The position numbers and the translations under genes are program-made. From an uncultured Rhodospirillaceae bacterium (lineage in GTDB: Bacteria > Pseudomonadota > Alphaproteobacteria > CAAGCB01 > CAG-977): a stretch of 30,352 bases of DNA. Location: assembly GCA_900550445.1 (NCBI GenBank), contig URSF01000028.1:1-30352 (forward strand), in the 5' to 3' direction. The notes below the pieces were generated by a model, which was given only the letters and a program-made list of their open reading frames with translations, was not told the origin of the DNA and ran no database searches. Shown piece after piece: positions 16,253 through 23,876 of the stretch (its first letter is position 1; each line of letters begins with the position of its first letter).

Positions 16253-16329
16253 GTCCCCGTAGCTCAACCGGATAGAGCACAGGTTTCCTAAACCTGGGGC
16301 TGTGAGTTCGATTCTCGCCGGGGACGCCA
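16253..16329 (+). tRNA. tRNA-Arg (anticodon CCT)
   Basis: A complete cloverleaf is visible. Acceptor GTCCCCG (16253-16259) pairs with CGGGGAC (16319-16325). The anticodon stem CAGGT/ACCTG encloses TTCCTAA, so the anticodon is CCT, reading AGG. The T-arm is GTGAG-TTCGATT-CTCGC (one wobble). CCA is encoded (16327-16329). A terminator follows, then a partial interrupted copy of the same tRNA at 16391-16485. Confidence 0.97.
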
Positions 16330-16333
16330 AAAT

Positions 16334-16361
16334 AAAAACCGCCTTTTGGCGGTTTTTGTTT
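16334..16361 (+). terminator. tRNA-Arg terminator
   Basis: A perfect 10-bp stem (16334-16343 with 16348-16357, loop TTTT) is followed by more T. It starts 5 nt after the CCA. Confidence 0.93.
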
Positions 16362-16390
16362 TGGCTGACCAACGGCGGCATCGAACGAAC

Positions 16391-16485
16391 GGGGCGATGT
16401 GAGTTCGGCGACCGAAGGGAGCGACGCCCGCAAGGGCGGTCCGTAGGACGAGGAAGCGGAGCTTCCGAGCATTCTCGCCGGGGAC
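16391..16485 (+). repeat. tRNA-Arg 3' fragment split by hairpin insert
   Basis: Ten bases at 16398-16407 (TGTGAGTTCG) match 16301-16310 of the tRNA, and fifteen at 16471-16485 (ATTCTCGCCGGGGAC) match 16311-16325. In the tRNA they are adjacent. Here a 63-nt insert (16408-16470) lies between, at the T-loop point after GTTCG. GGGGC just upstream (16391-16395) may extend the match. The copy lacks the discriminator base and CCA. The insert folds into consecutive hairpins: CGCCC-GCAA-GGGCG, GTCC-GTA-GGAC and GGAAGC-GGA-GCTTCC. This fills the gene-free stretch between the tRNA terminator and hxlR. It is not a working tRNA. Confidence 0.75.
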
Positions 16486-16535
16486 AAGGCGGCGGTCGGT
16501 TTTTATAAAATAACTAATAAAGTCCAATGCTGTTA

Positions 16536-16862
16536 TTACAATCGGTCGTTTTTATATCTTGTTCCCCATTCGGCCATGGAATCAATAATCGGTTTTAACG
16601 ACAGGCCGGTTTTGTTTAAACTGTATTCTACACGGGGCGGGACTTCCGCATATACTTTACGATTCAGCAAACCGTCATTTTCCAGGTCCCGCAGGTTTTC
16701 AGTTAAGACGCGCTGACTGATCCCGGTCAGATTTTTACGCAGTTCTCCGAAACGTTTCGTTCCGTCCAATAAGTCGCGGATTATCAGCAGTTTCCATTTG
16801 TTACCGATCAGGTTAATGGTTGTTGCAACTGGGCAATCTAAAATTTTTTTATTCGAAATCAC
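16536..16862 (-). CDS. HxlR-family winged-helix regulator
   Basis: A 108-residue DNA-binding protein of the HxlR/YodB type. It starts at GTG 16862 with TTGGAG about 10 nt upstream. The N-terminal Cys10 in LDCPVATTI is the residue that senses thiol-reactive compounds in several family members. The winged helix spans about 13-90: IGNKWKLLIIRDLL, then FGELRKNLTGISQRVLTENLRDLENDGL (recognition helix), then the wing with PPRVEYSLNKTG. It is divergent from a cupin gene, the usual arrangement for a regulator and its target. The 121-nt gap between them carries a perfect 8-bp inverted repeat. Confidence 0.93.
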   Translation of the reverse strand: MISNKKILDCPVATTINLIGNKWKLLIIRDLLDGTKRFGELRKNLTGISQRVLTENLRDLENDGLLNRKVYAEVPPRVEYSLNKTGLSLKPIIDSMAEWGTRYKNDRL

Positions 16863-16874
16863 AAGGTTTTCTCC

Positions 16875-16946
16875 AATAGTTACTTTTTGAATACTTTATA
16901 ATAAAATAGTGCCTTCTTTACATTTTCATATAACTATTATTATGCT
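16875..16946. promoter_or_regulatory. Divergent hxlR/cupin control region
   Basis: AATAGTTA (16875-16882) and TAACTATT (16931-16938) are perfect inverted copies 48 nt apart. A possible cupin promoter is TTTACA (16917-16922), 18 nt, TATGCT (16941-16946), and the second half-site lies inside its spacer. A -10-like TATAAT stands at 16897-16902. Control by the HxlR protein is inferred from the layout. Confidence 0.45.
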
Positions 16947-16983
16947 TGTATCATTCGTTTGCAACATGTTTATGGAGGTAAAA

Positions 16984-17412
16984 ATGCAAGAAATAGTCAT
17001 TAAAAATTATCAAACGATTATTCCTCAAGTTCAAAGACAGGAAGACAATCATTTTACCGTAAAGCCGGTGATTGAAGATATTTCAAAATGTTCTGCCAAT
17101 TTCGTAGAAGTGGATCCCGGTAAATATGCTTACGGGTATCATTATCATGAGGAAAACGAAGAAGTGTTTTATATCATCAGCGGCGAAGCTTCCGTTAAAA
17201 CCGAAAAAGGAGACATTCATTTAAAACAAGGAGATATCATCTGTTTTCCTGCCAATGTTAAAGGGTCTCATGTTATTTCAAATCCTTCCAGGACGGAAAA
17301 GCTGGTTTATTTAGATGTCGGAACCGCAAACAAACCTGATATCGTCCATTTTACCGGAACGGGTGCGGGAATGGTTGTGACAGGAGAAAAAATCTATAAT
17401 TTTAAAGAATAA
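16984..17412 (+). CDS. Cupin-domain protein
   Basis: A 142-residue single-domain cupin (small beta-barrel). GGAGG lies directly before ATG 16984, and the reading frame's upstream extension has no ribosome site. The first cupin motif is HYHEENEEVFYIISGEA (about 57-73), with metal-binding His and Glu, and the second is near GDIICFPANVKGSHVI (about 85-100), with the last His. Such proteins may bind metal, act as dioxygenases or simply bind small molecules. The role here is unknown. It is divergent from the HxlR regulator, so it may take part in response to a reactive compound. Confidence 0.9.
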   Translation: MQEIVIKNYQTIIPQVQRQEDNHFTVKPVIEDISKCSANFVEVDPGKYAYGYHYHEENEEVFYIISGEASVKTEKGDIHLKQGDIICFPANVKGSHVISNPSRTEKLVYLDVGTANKPDIVHFTGTGAGMVVTGEKIYNFKE

Positions 17413-17427
17413 ATCTGATTTTATTCA

Positions 17428-17455
17428 AAAAAGAGAGGCTTAAGCCTCTCTTTTT
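17428..17455 (+). terminator. Cupin gene terminator
   Basis: A 12-bp stem (17428-17439 with 17444-17455, loop TTAA) ends in five T. It lies 15 nt past the cupin stop. Confidence 0.93.
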
Positions 17456-17542
17456 ATGTCGGTTAAAAATGGTTTTTATTTGATCTGTCCGTATATTTTG
17501 GTAAAAAATTTAAATGAGGGATATTTCCGAAAAGGCAAACCT

Positions 17543-18295
17543 ATGTCAAAAGTAATTCAGATTCATTTCAGCCCGACGCAAACGACAGCGGCGGTTGTCG
17601 GCCGGATCGCGTCGGCTTTTGATTCATCGGAACAAATTTCACTGATGCGTGACATTGATCCGGCTGTCTGCGAAAAAACGGATACGGTTATCGTCGGCAT
17701 GCCCGTTTTTGCCGGCAGAATTCCCGCAACGGCAAAACAAAGACTGATGAAAATCAAAGGAAATCAAACGCCGGCCATAGCTGTCGTTGTTTACGGCAAC
17801 CGGGCGTATGAGGACGCTTTGCTGGAATTGAAAGATACTTTGGAACAAAACGGTTTTGTTATTGCGGCCGCCGGCGCTTTTATTGCCAGGCATTCTCTTT
17901 TTCCCGCTGCGGCGGCCGGCCGGCCGGATCGGGACGATCTGAACATAATTGATGCGTTTGCCGTCCGGTGCGTTGAAAAAATTAAAAACGGAATTTTCCC
18001 GCCTTTACCTGTTCCCGGGCATTTTCCGTATAAAAACGTTTCTCCGATACCTTTGTTTCCTTCCGCTGACGAAAGCTGTATTTTTTGCGCCAAGTGTGCA
18101 GATACCTGTCCCGTCGGAGCAATATCCCGCGATGATTTGAAAAACACCAATACGGCCCTATGTATTTCCTGCGCGGCCTGCGTTCATGCCTGCCCAGTCG
18201 GGGCCCGGCGTTTCCGGGGCGAAATGTATGAACGCGCCGGACAAATGATTTTGCCGAAATGCGCGGCGTATTTAAAACCGGAAACTTTTATTTAA
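17543..18295 (+). CDS. Flavodoxin-ferredoxin fusion (EFR1-type)
   Basis: A 250-residue cytosolic electron carrier. The start is ATG 17543 with AAAAGG upstream; the reading frame opens earlier without a ribosome site. Residues 1-150 form a flavodoxin-like domain with the FMN phosphate loop SPTQTT (10-15). The C-terminus carries two 4Fe-4S sites: C179-C182-C185-C189 (ESCIFCAKCADTCPVG) and C207-C210-C213-C217 (LCISCAACVHACPVG). It probably passes electrons between FMN and iron-sulfur centres, as in anaerobes. The methyltransferase gene starts 3 nt after its stop, so they form an operon. Confidence 0.92.
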   Translation: MSKVIQIHFSPTQTTAAVVGRIASAFDSSEQISLMRDIDPAVCEKTDTVIVGMPVFAGRIPATAKQRLMKIKGNQTPAIAVVVYGNRAYEDALLELKDTLEQNGFVIAAAGAFIARHSLFPAAAAGRPDRDDLNIIDAFAVRCVEKIKNGIFPPLPVPGHFPYKNVSPIPLFPSADESCIFCAKCADTCPVGAISRDDLKNTNTALCISCAACVHACPVGARRFRGEMYERAGQMILPKCAAYLKPETFI

Positions 18296-18298
18296 AAA

Positions 18299-19036
18299 AT
18301 GACAAATCTGTACGACGATCCTGTTTTTTTTGAAAAATATTCCCAAATGCTTCGTTCTGTCAAAGGACTGGCCGGGGCCGGAGAATGGCCGGCTTTGCGC
18401 GGAATGCTGCCTGATTTTCAAGGAAAACGAGTGCTGGATCTGGGCTGCGGTTTCGGGTGGCATTGCCTTTATGCCGTCGAGTGCGGCGCAAAAAAAGTCG
18501 TTGGAGTTGATTCGTCTGAAAAAATGCTGCTCAGAGCAAAAAAACAAACGCAGTCCGACGTGATCAGCTATATTCATTCCGCATTGGAAGAAGTTTCTTT
18601 TCCGGCGGAATCATTCGACGTTGCCGTCAGTTCTCTGGTTCTGCACTATATTTGTTCGTTTGAAGACATTTGTCGTAAAGTCAATCTGTGGCTGGCTGCG
18701 GGCGGGGATTTTATTTTTTCGGTCGAACACCCTGTTTTTACCGCGCAGGGGCCGCAGGATTGGTTTTATTCAAAAGCAGGGGAAAAACTACATTGGCCGG
18801 TAGACAATTATTTCCGGGAAGGAAAAAGAAAGACCTGTTTTTTGGGCGAGCAGGTGGAAAAATACCACAAAACTTTGACAACTTACCTGAATACATTGAT
18901 TGATACGGGATTTGAAATCAAACGGATAATCGAACCGCAGCCGACAGAACAGTTTTTAAAAGACATTCCTGATATGGCCGATGAATTGCGCCGTCCGATG
19001 ATGCTGGTTGTCGCGGCGCGGAAAAAATCCGAATAA
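18299..19036 (+). CDS. Class I SAM-dependent methyltransferase
   Basis: A 245-residue enzyme with the AdoMet-binding motif I VLDLGCGFG (about 45-53), the acidic residue after beta-2 (VVGVDSS) and a motif IV region (FDVAVSSLVLHY). The rest matches UbiE/MenG-like small-molecule methyltransferases, but the substrate cannot be told. It begins 3 nt after the upstream gene. The ribosome site is poor (GGAAAC is too far), so translation may rely on coupling to the upstream gene. Confidence 0.92.
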   Translation: MTNLYDDPVFFEKYSQMLRSVKGLAGAGEWPALRGMLPDFQGKRVLDLGCGFGWHCLYAVECGAKKVVGVDSSEKMLLRAKKQTQSDVISYIHSALEEVSFPAESFDVAVSSLVLHYICSFEDICRKVNLWLAAGGDFIFSVEHPVFTAQGPQDWFYSKAGEKLHWPVDNYFREGKRKTCFLGEQVEKYHKTLTTYLNTLIDTGFEIKRIIEPQPTEQFLKDIPDMADELRRPMMLVVAARKKSE

Positions 19037-19056
19037 ACGAAATATTTTTGTAAATC

Positions 19057-19085
19057 TTTATTTTTTACAGAATTTATTATATAAT
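19057..19085 (+). promoter_or_regulatory. Probable promoter of the FSDG-repeat gene
   Basis: A perfect -10 TATAAT (19080-19085) lies 17 nt after a weak -35 TTTATT (19057-19062). The transcript would have a leader of about 145 nt before ATG 19238. The leader has GC-rich blocks (19098-19145) that may fold, but no riboswitch class is recognised. Confidence 0.5.
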
Positions 19086-19237
19086 TAATGCAAAGCGACA
19101 GCCGGCGCTTGCTGCCTGCCTTCAGGCGAACCCGGACGGGACGGCGTATTTTTAAATATTAATTTCAACTCTTTTGCAAAGGGATTTTTTGACAGGCAGG
19201 CATCAAAAGACTTTATTCCCGTCAAAGGAGTTTTGAA

Positions 19238-20545
19238 ATGAAAAAAGAACTTTTACCTGCCGACGCTACAACCATCGAAGCGTTATATGAACGCGGCGAC
19301 AATCTGACTTTTCAATGGGATATTCCTGATGCAATGAACTATATTGTTGATTTGCGCAGGGAAGATTCTTCCGGATTTTGGATTGCATCGAAAACGGCGC
19401 GGCTGGAACTGGATGAGACCTGTATTCAGTTTTTTTCCGACGGTACGCTTGTTTTTTCTTATATGGCCAATCCGCAAAAGATTGAACGTTTTGAAAAAAT
19501 CGCAGCAAAAAAAGGATTCCCGGTTAAGCGGCGTTTGGGGTCTTTCAGCGTTAAAGACGGTTATGACCCTTCTTTTATGTATGAAATCAACTGCTTTGCC
19601 AATCGTAAATATCATTATCAGACGGATTTGATAAAAGTTCCCGAGCCTGAAAAACAGGATTTTATTGACGATCTGTTTTCAAACGGAAACGTTTGTCTGA
19701 CGGCATGCAAAACTGAAATTGTCGATCCGTCATACCGTCCGTATCTTGCCGTTTTTTCCGACGGACGTTTTATCCTTTCCGCCGACCATGTCAGGAGTAT
19801 GGGAATCCATGATCAGCATAAGGTTTTGGATTTCCGCAATCGCGTTCGCCCCGATTTCGTTTATTTAAAAGGGCGGATTGTTCCTTCGGACTGGGTTGAG
19901 GAAATTTATCGGCGCGCCGCCGGCTATGATTGGTATTCTTCCGAAACGGAAGCTTTGGAACGGTATAAAAAATCTTTGGGCGCAAAGAAAATTGACCCGC
20001 GGGAATATGCCGAAATGGACGCTTTTATTCGTTCCTTGTTTGAAAAGGCAAAGTGTTTAAGCGTGCTGAATCCGGAAAAATCCTATTTTTCGCCTGAACG
20101 GTATAACTATGCCGTCTTTTCTGACGGCCGGTTGATTGTTGATGAAAAAAATAAGGACTTCAACAACGCCGATTTGGAAAAGATGTTTAAGAAAGCATAC
20201 CCCGGTCTGGAAATCAAAATAGAAAAAGTTCCGTCGTTTTATATTCCGGAAATATACAAATGTCTGCCGAAGTATCAAAAAGGCGCGGCAGAGATTTATT
20301 TGGAAATGCTGAAACAAAAAGCCAGAGCGTTGAAAAAAATGCTGAACATTCCGCATCATGAAGCTTTGGAAATCTGCGCGAAAATGTGCGGGTGGAAAAA
20401 TTGGAAAGCGGCGGTTCACGTTTCCGAAGCGCAAGCCAGAAGCGCTGTTTCCGGGGAAAAAAGTAAAAAAGAAATGGCAAGGGATTTCCACCTTGACCTG
20501 ATCGAGTGGGAATATAAAAGTTACGCGCCCAAACCGGATAAATAA
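19238..20545 (+). CDS. Unknown protein with three FSDG modules
   Basis: A 435-residue soluble protein, not recognised as a whole. AAAGGAG lies 8 nt before the ATG. Three modules each contain a beta-hairpin-like FSDG core followed by hydrophobics: FFSDGTLVFS (66-69 core), VFSDGRFILS (173-176) and VFSDGRLIVD (294-297). The first and third are followed by a short helix with Glu/Lys (for example IERFEKIAAKKGFP). The C-terminal block about 364-391 (ALKKMLNIPHHEALEICAKM, then CGWKNWKAA) resembles the short helical LxHxxALExxAxxxGxxxW motif found at the ends of several bacterial proteins. It has its own promoter and a terminator after it. No signal peptide or membrane helix. Confidence 0.85.
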   Translation: MKKELLPADATTIEALYERGDNLTFQWDIPDAMNYIVDLRREDSSGFWIASKTARLELDETCIQFFSDGTLVFSYMANPQKIERFEKIAAKKGFPVKRRLGSFSVKDGYDPSFMYEINCFANRKYHYQTDLIKVPEPEKQDFIDDLFSNGNVCLTACKTEIVDPSYRPYLAVFSDGRFILSADHVRSMGIHDQHKVLDFRNRVRPDFVYLKGRIVPSDWVEEIYRRAAGYDWYSSETEALERYKKSLGAKKIDPREYAEMDAFIRSLFEKAKCLSVLNPEKSYFSPERYNYAVFSDGRLIVDEKNKDFNNADLEKMFKKAYPGLEIKIEKVPSFYIPEIYKCLPKYQKGAAEIYLEMLKQKARALKKMLNIPHHEALEICAKMCGWKNWKAAVHVSEAQARSAVSGEKSKKEMARDFHLDLIEWEYKSYAPKPDK

Positions 20546-20575
20546 AAGAATAAAGAGCCGCTTTCCAGCGGCTCT
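20540..20575 (-). terminator. Terminator between convergent genes
   Basis: A 9-bp stem (20554-20562 with 20567-20575, loop TTCC) is followed on the minus strand by TTTATTCTTTTATTT, so it mainly serves the minus-strand isochorismatase gene. The plus side has only TT. Confidence 0.82.
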
Positions 20576-20582
20576 TGTACAA

Positions 20583-21023
20583 TCAGATTAAATTTTCAGC
20601 GCCGATGTTACGTTTTAACAAAGCCAGTCCGGCCTGATGAAAATCATCGCTGCAGCTGGCGCATAATTTTGTCAGGACGACCGGACGGATATTGTGTTCG
20701 ATCAAATCCATGGCCGTTTTGTAAACACAGGCGTCCGTGTCAAATCCGCATAAGTGAACTTCATCAAAACCGGTTAATTCATCAATAAAAGAACTGTAAA
20801 TGTTTTTATCGAAAATAACGGCGGACGGCGCCGCTTTAAACGCCAGAGAATCATTGCCGTATCCGTCCCAGCCGGTTAAACGGATCAAAGGCGAGTCTTT
20901 GTTAATAAAACGGGAAACAAAAACATGATCATAACTGTATTGGATTTTTTCAATTTCCGCGGCAATTTCGGGGTTCGTCACGCTGGAAACCTGCACGTCG
21001 ATGATTAATAACGCTTTTGACAC
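20583..21023 (-). CDS. Isochorismatase-like cysteine hydrolase
   Basis: A 146-residue cytosolic hydrolase, a little short for the family. The reading frame starts at ATG 21047, but AAAGGA lies about 8 nt before GTG 21023, and MSKALLIIDVQ is the normal N-terminus, so I chose the GTG. The catalytic triad is visible: D9 (IIDVQ), K73 (FDKNIYSSF) and C99 (GFDTDACVYKTA). Family members hydrolyse amides such as nicotinamide or ureidoacrylate, and the substrate here is unknown. Its first 74 nt overlap the 3' end of the acyltransferase gene. Confidence 0.9.
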   Translation of the reverse strand: MSKALLIIDVQVSSVTNPEIAAEIEKIQYSYDHVFVSRFINKDSPLIRLTGWDGYGNDSLAFKAAPSAVIFDKNIYSSFIDELTGFDEVHLCGFDTDACVYKTAMDLIEHNIRPVVLTKLCASCSDDFHQAGLALLKRNIGAENLI

Positions 21024-22038
21024 GATTAAAATTCCTTTCAATAACAATGCCGATCAGGACGGATAACAGGACGACGCCGGCCGTCCGGCAGAAAAAATAA
21101 ATCCAGCAGCCTGCGGGCGTTGTTAACAGATCCGCTTGCATGCAGTAATATAAAACCACGATCATCAGCGGATCGTGAAACAGATAAATTTCCATTGTCC
21201 GGCCTGCTGTTTTTCTGAAAAACGGCGTTTGGGTTGTTTTTTTAAAGATTAAAGCCAGACAAAAAGCTGCATTGTAAAACAAAGCGCAGCCGGCGGCCAT
21301 AAAACCGATGGCTGGCAGGAAATGTGTCTGCGTATCGACGATGTTTAAAATCAGCAGGCAGGGCAGCAGGAGAAATACCGTTTTCGGGTGTTTTTCAAAA
21401 AAAGGGCGTACTCTGTCAAAATAATAGCCGGCCGCAAAAAAAATCAAAAACCGCATGGAAAAGGCAAAGTCAAAATACCCCTGCGGCAGCCGGGAACTGA
21501 AAATATAAAAAAGAAACGCCGCTAAACAGACCGGAACGCTTTTTTTCAACAGTTTTTGCAATAAAAAGAAAACGGTAAAGCACCAAAACAGTGCCGTTAA
21601 AAACCACAAATGCCCGCTTTCATGTCCCGTCAGAAAAGCGGCGGCGATTTCCGGAATACGCCGAACGTCAAAGAAACCGCCCCATAGTTTTAAAGGGATC
21701 ATGAAAAATAATCCTGTCAGAAAAAACGGCAGCAGCAACCGACGTGTTTTTTTTGTCAGCAGAGTCTTGAAATTTTCAATCGGATTCAGCGCCAGAACGG
21801 ATCCCGCCAACATAAAAAACAGAGGGATATGAAATCTGTATACCCAGGCGCTGAGGTAAAGCCATGTTTTAAAAAAGCCGGAACCGTAAACGGCTGAAAC
21901 GTTTGAAGGAACGGCATAATCAATTCCGCCGTGATCGGTTGTAATCGTCAAATACGTCGAATGTCCCAGAACGACCAGCAAAGCGGCCAGAATGCGGACA
22001 ACGTCATAAACGGCGATATGATTTTTTTGATTGGGCAT
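20950..22038 (-). CDS. Acyltransferase, membrane type (family 3)
   Basis: A 362-residue integral membrane protein of the acyltransferase-3 family, which acylates surface sugars or other extracytoplasmic molecules. About ten hydrophobic helices are seen. The early RILAALLVVLGHS segment carries the conserved Arg and His. AAAGGA lies before ATG 22038. The C-terminal tail after ERNFNRVKS is charged and overlaps the isochorismatase gene by 74 nt, so its last residues are shaped by the overlap. The two probably share a transcript. Confidence 0.93.
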   Translation of the reverse strand: MPNQKNHIAVYDVVRILAALLVVLGHSTYLTITTDHGGIDYAVPSNVSAVYGSGFFKTWLYLSAWVYRFHIPLFFMLAGSVLALNPIENFKTLLTKKTRRLLLPFFLTGLFFMIPLKLWGGFFDVRRIPEIAAAFLTGHESGHLWFLTALFWCFTVFFLLQKLLKKSVPVCLAAFLFYIFSSRLPQGYFDFAFSMRFLIFFAAGYYFDRVRPFFEKHPKTVFLLLPCLLILNIVDTQTHFLPAIGFMAAGCALFYNAAFCLALIFKKTTQTPFFRKTAGRTMEIYLFHDPLMIVVLYYCMQADLLTTPAGCWIYFFCRTAGVVLLSVLIGIVIERNFNRVKSVINHRRAGFQRDEPRNCRGN

Positions 22039-22120
22039 ACAAATTCCTTTATGCTAAAAAAGTGAAGGGAAAGCCCGGCATTGTCAAGGAAAGTATTAAA
22101 AAAAATCGAAAAGGAAAAAC

Positions 22121-22957
22121 ATGTTTTATATCGGGTGTCATCTTTCCGCGGCCAAAGGATTTGTCGCGATGGGTAAAACGGCGACGGCAATCGGAGCGAA
22201 TACGTTTCAGTTTTTTACACGCAATCCCCGCGGCGGCGCGGCAAAAAAGATTGATCAAAATGATGTTGATCGTTTTTTAAAACTGGCGGCTGAAAATCGT
22301 TTTGGAATTTTGCTGGCGCATGCGCCTTATACGCTGAACGCGGCGGCAAAAGATCCCGAAGTGCGCCGATTCGCTTTTGAAGCGATGAGCGATGATTTAA
22401 AACGCATGGAATATATTCCGCATAATTATTATAACTTTCACCCCGGATCGCATGTCGGGCAGGGTATTCAAACCGGGATTGAAAAAATCGCGGAACTGCT
22501 GAACGAAATTATAACCGAAAAGCAGACGACGACCGTTTTATTGGAAACGATGGCGGGCAAAGGCAGCGAAATCGGCGGACGGTTTGAAGAACTGCGGGAT
22601 ATTATAGATCGTGTCCGTTTAAAAGATAAAATCGGCGTTTGTCTGGATACCTGCCACGTTTATGACGCCGGATACGATATTGTCGATCATCTGGATAACG
22701 TTTTGAACGATTTTGACCGGATTATCGGGCTGGATAAGTTAAAAGCCATTCATTTAAACGATTCGAAAAATCCGTTTGCTTCGCATAAAGACAGGCATGA
22801 AAAACTGGGGCAGGGATTTTTAGGGTTGTCTGCCGCCGCGCGGATAATCAACGATCCGCGCTTGCGTAATTTGCCGTTTTATCTGGAAACGCCGAACGAG
22901 CTGGACGGCTACGCCGCGGAAATAGCGCTGTTGAAATCGTTGCGGACAGAAGCGTAA
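22121..22957 (+). CDS. nfo: Endonuclease IV (AP endonuclease)
   Basis: Cuts DNA 5' to abasic sites in base-excision repair, using three metal ions. The 278-residue length and TIM-barrel motifs are normal: the N-terminal GCHLSAAKG, LETMAGKGSE near 140, VCLDTCHVYDAGYDI near 180 and HLNDSKNPFASHKDRHE near 210, with the metal-binding His, Asp and Glu. AAAAGGAAAAA precedes the ATG. It is divergent from the acyltransferase gene and ends in a bidirectional terminator. Confidence 0.97.
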   Translation: MFYIGCHLSAAKGFVAMGKTATAIGANTFQFFTRNPRGGAAKKIDQNDVDRFLKLAAENRFGILLAHAPYTLNAAAKDPEVRRFAFEAMSDDLKRMEYIPHNYYNFHPGSHVGQGIQTGIEKIAELLNEIITEKQTTTVLLETMAGKGSEIGGRFEELRDIIDRVRLKDKIGVCLDTCHVYDAGYDIVDHLDNVLNDFDRIIGLDKLKAIHLNDSKNPFASHKDRHEKLGQGFLGLSAAARIINDPRLRNLPFYLETPNELDGYAAEIALLKSLRTEA

Positions 22958-22980
22958 AAAGGGGCGGTGACGCCCCTTTT
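22956..22980. terminator. Bidirectional terminator nfo/pirin
   Basis: A 10-bp stem (22957-22966 with 22971-22980, loop GTGA) lies between convergent stops (22957 and 22983). A/T tracts on both sides allow use from either strand. Confidence 0.9.
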
Positions 22981-22982
22981 CT

Positions 22983-23690
22983 TTATTCCGGCAGATCAAA
23001 GATCAAAAAGTTGCTTTGCGCTTCCAGTCCTTTCAGCTTTAATATTCCCGCTTCTTCCGTAATGGCCAACCCGTCGCCGGCTTTCAGATATAACGAATTG
23101 GCTTCCAATCCGCCCTGCGCGATCTGCAGCCACAACTGGCGCGACGGGCGCATTTGGTAATGCACAACCTGATTGGATTCCAAAACGCATTGAAAGATGT
23201 TAACGTCCTGATGAATGTGCAGGGAATTGTTTTTTCCTTTGGGGGAAACAATCAGGCAGAGTGTGTTCAGCATATCCGGCGGGTTAAATTCTTTTTTTTC
23301 ATATTCCGGCGTCAGGTTTAACTGATCGGGTAAAATCCATATTTGCAGAAAATGGGCGGCTTTGGACAAAGACGGATTCATTTCGCTGTGAATAATGCCT
23401 GTTCCGGCGCTCATTCTTTGTATTTCACCCGGCGAGATCGTATAAGTGTTTCCCAGATTGTCTTTATGTTCCATTTGTCCGCTTAATACGACCGTGACAA
23501 TTTCCATGTTGTCATGACGGTGAGCGCCGAAACCTTCGCGCGGCGCGACGATGTCGTCATTAATGACGCGCAGTTCGCTGAAGCCCATGTGACTCGGATC
23601 ATAATAGTCGGCAAATGAAAATGTGTGACGGCTGTCCAGCCAGCTGAGTTTTGTTTTGCCTCTGTCGTTTTTTGCTCTGATTTCCAACAT
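22983..23690 (-). CDS. Pirin-family protein
   Basis: A 235-residue bicupin of the pirin/YhhW group. AAAGGAAAA lies before ATG 23690, and the family starts with this methionine. N-terminal signature blocks are KTKLSWLDSRHTFSFADYYD (8-27) and FGAHRHDNMEIVTVVLSG (about 53-70), with the metal His pair, then GTGIIHSEMNPS near 95-105. Some members act as quercetin dioxygenases, but the function in most bacteria is unknown. It has a long gap upstream and is probably expressed alone. Confidence 0.95.
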   Translation of the reverse strand: MLEIRAKNDRGKTKLSWLDSRHTFSFADYYDPSHMGFSELRVINDDIVAPREGFGAHRHDNMEIVTVVLSGQMEHKDNLGNTYTISPGEIQRMSAGTGIIHSEMNPSLSKAAHFLQIWILPDQLNLTPEYEKKEFNPPDMLNTLCLIVSPKGKNNSLHIHQDVNIFQCVLESNQVVHYQMRPSRQLWLQIAQGGLEANSLYLKAGDGLAITEEAGILKLKGLEAQSNFLIFDLPE

Positions 23691-23838
23691 GTTTTTTCCT
23701 TTCTTTCTCTTACAGCATAGAATTAAGGCGCCATGTCCCGAAAAAACAATCTGCAAAAAAGGCGTGCAGATTTCCGCTTATCGACCGGCAGGCGAAAAAC
23801 GGACTGTGAATAAAGATACAGGCTGTGCCTCTTTGGCA

Positions 23839-23865
23839 AAAAAGGCTGCCGAAAGCAGCCTTTTT
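23839..23865. terminator. Terminator of the HSL esterase gene
   Basis: An 11-bp stem (23839-23849 with 23855-23865, loop CGAAA) lies 12 nt past the minus-strand esterase stop. A/T runs on both sides make it bidirectional. Confidence 0.9.
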
Positions 23866-23876
23866 ATTTTTTGTCA

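Noticed and set aside
16391..16485. A second complete tRNA gene
   Set aside because: There is no 5' half, and no acceptor partner, anticodon arm or CCA.
16370..16535. Attachment site of an integrated island
   Set aside because: A repeat of a tRNA 3' end suggests an att site, but there is no integrase and the copies are only about 160 nt apart.
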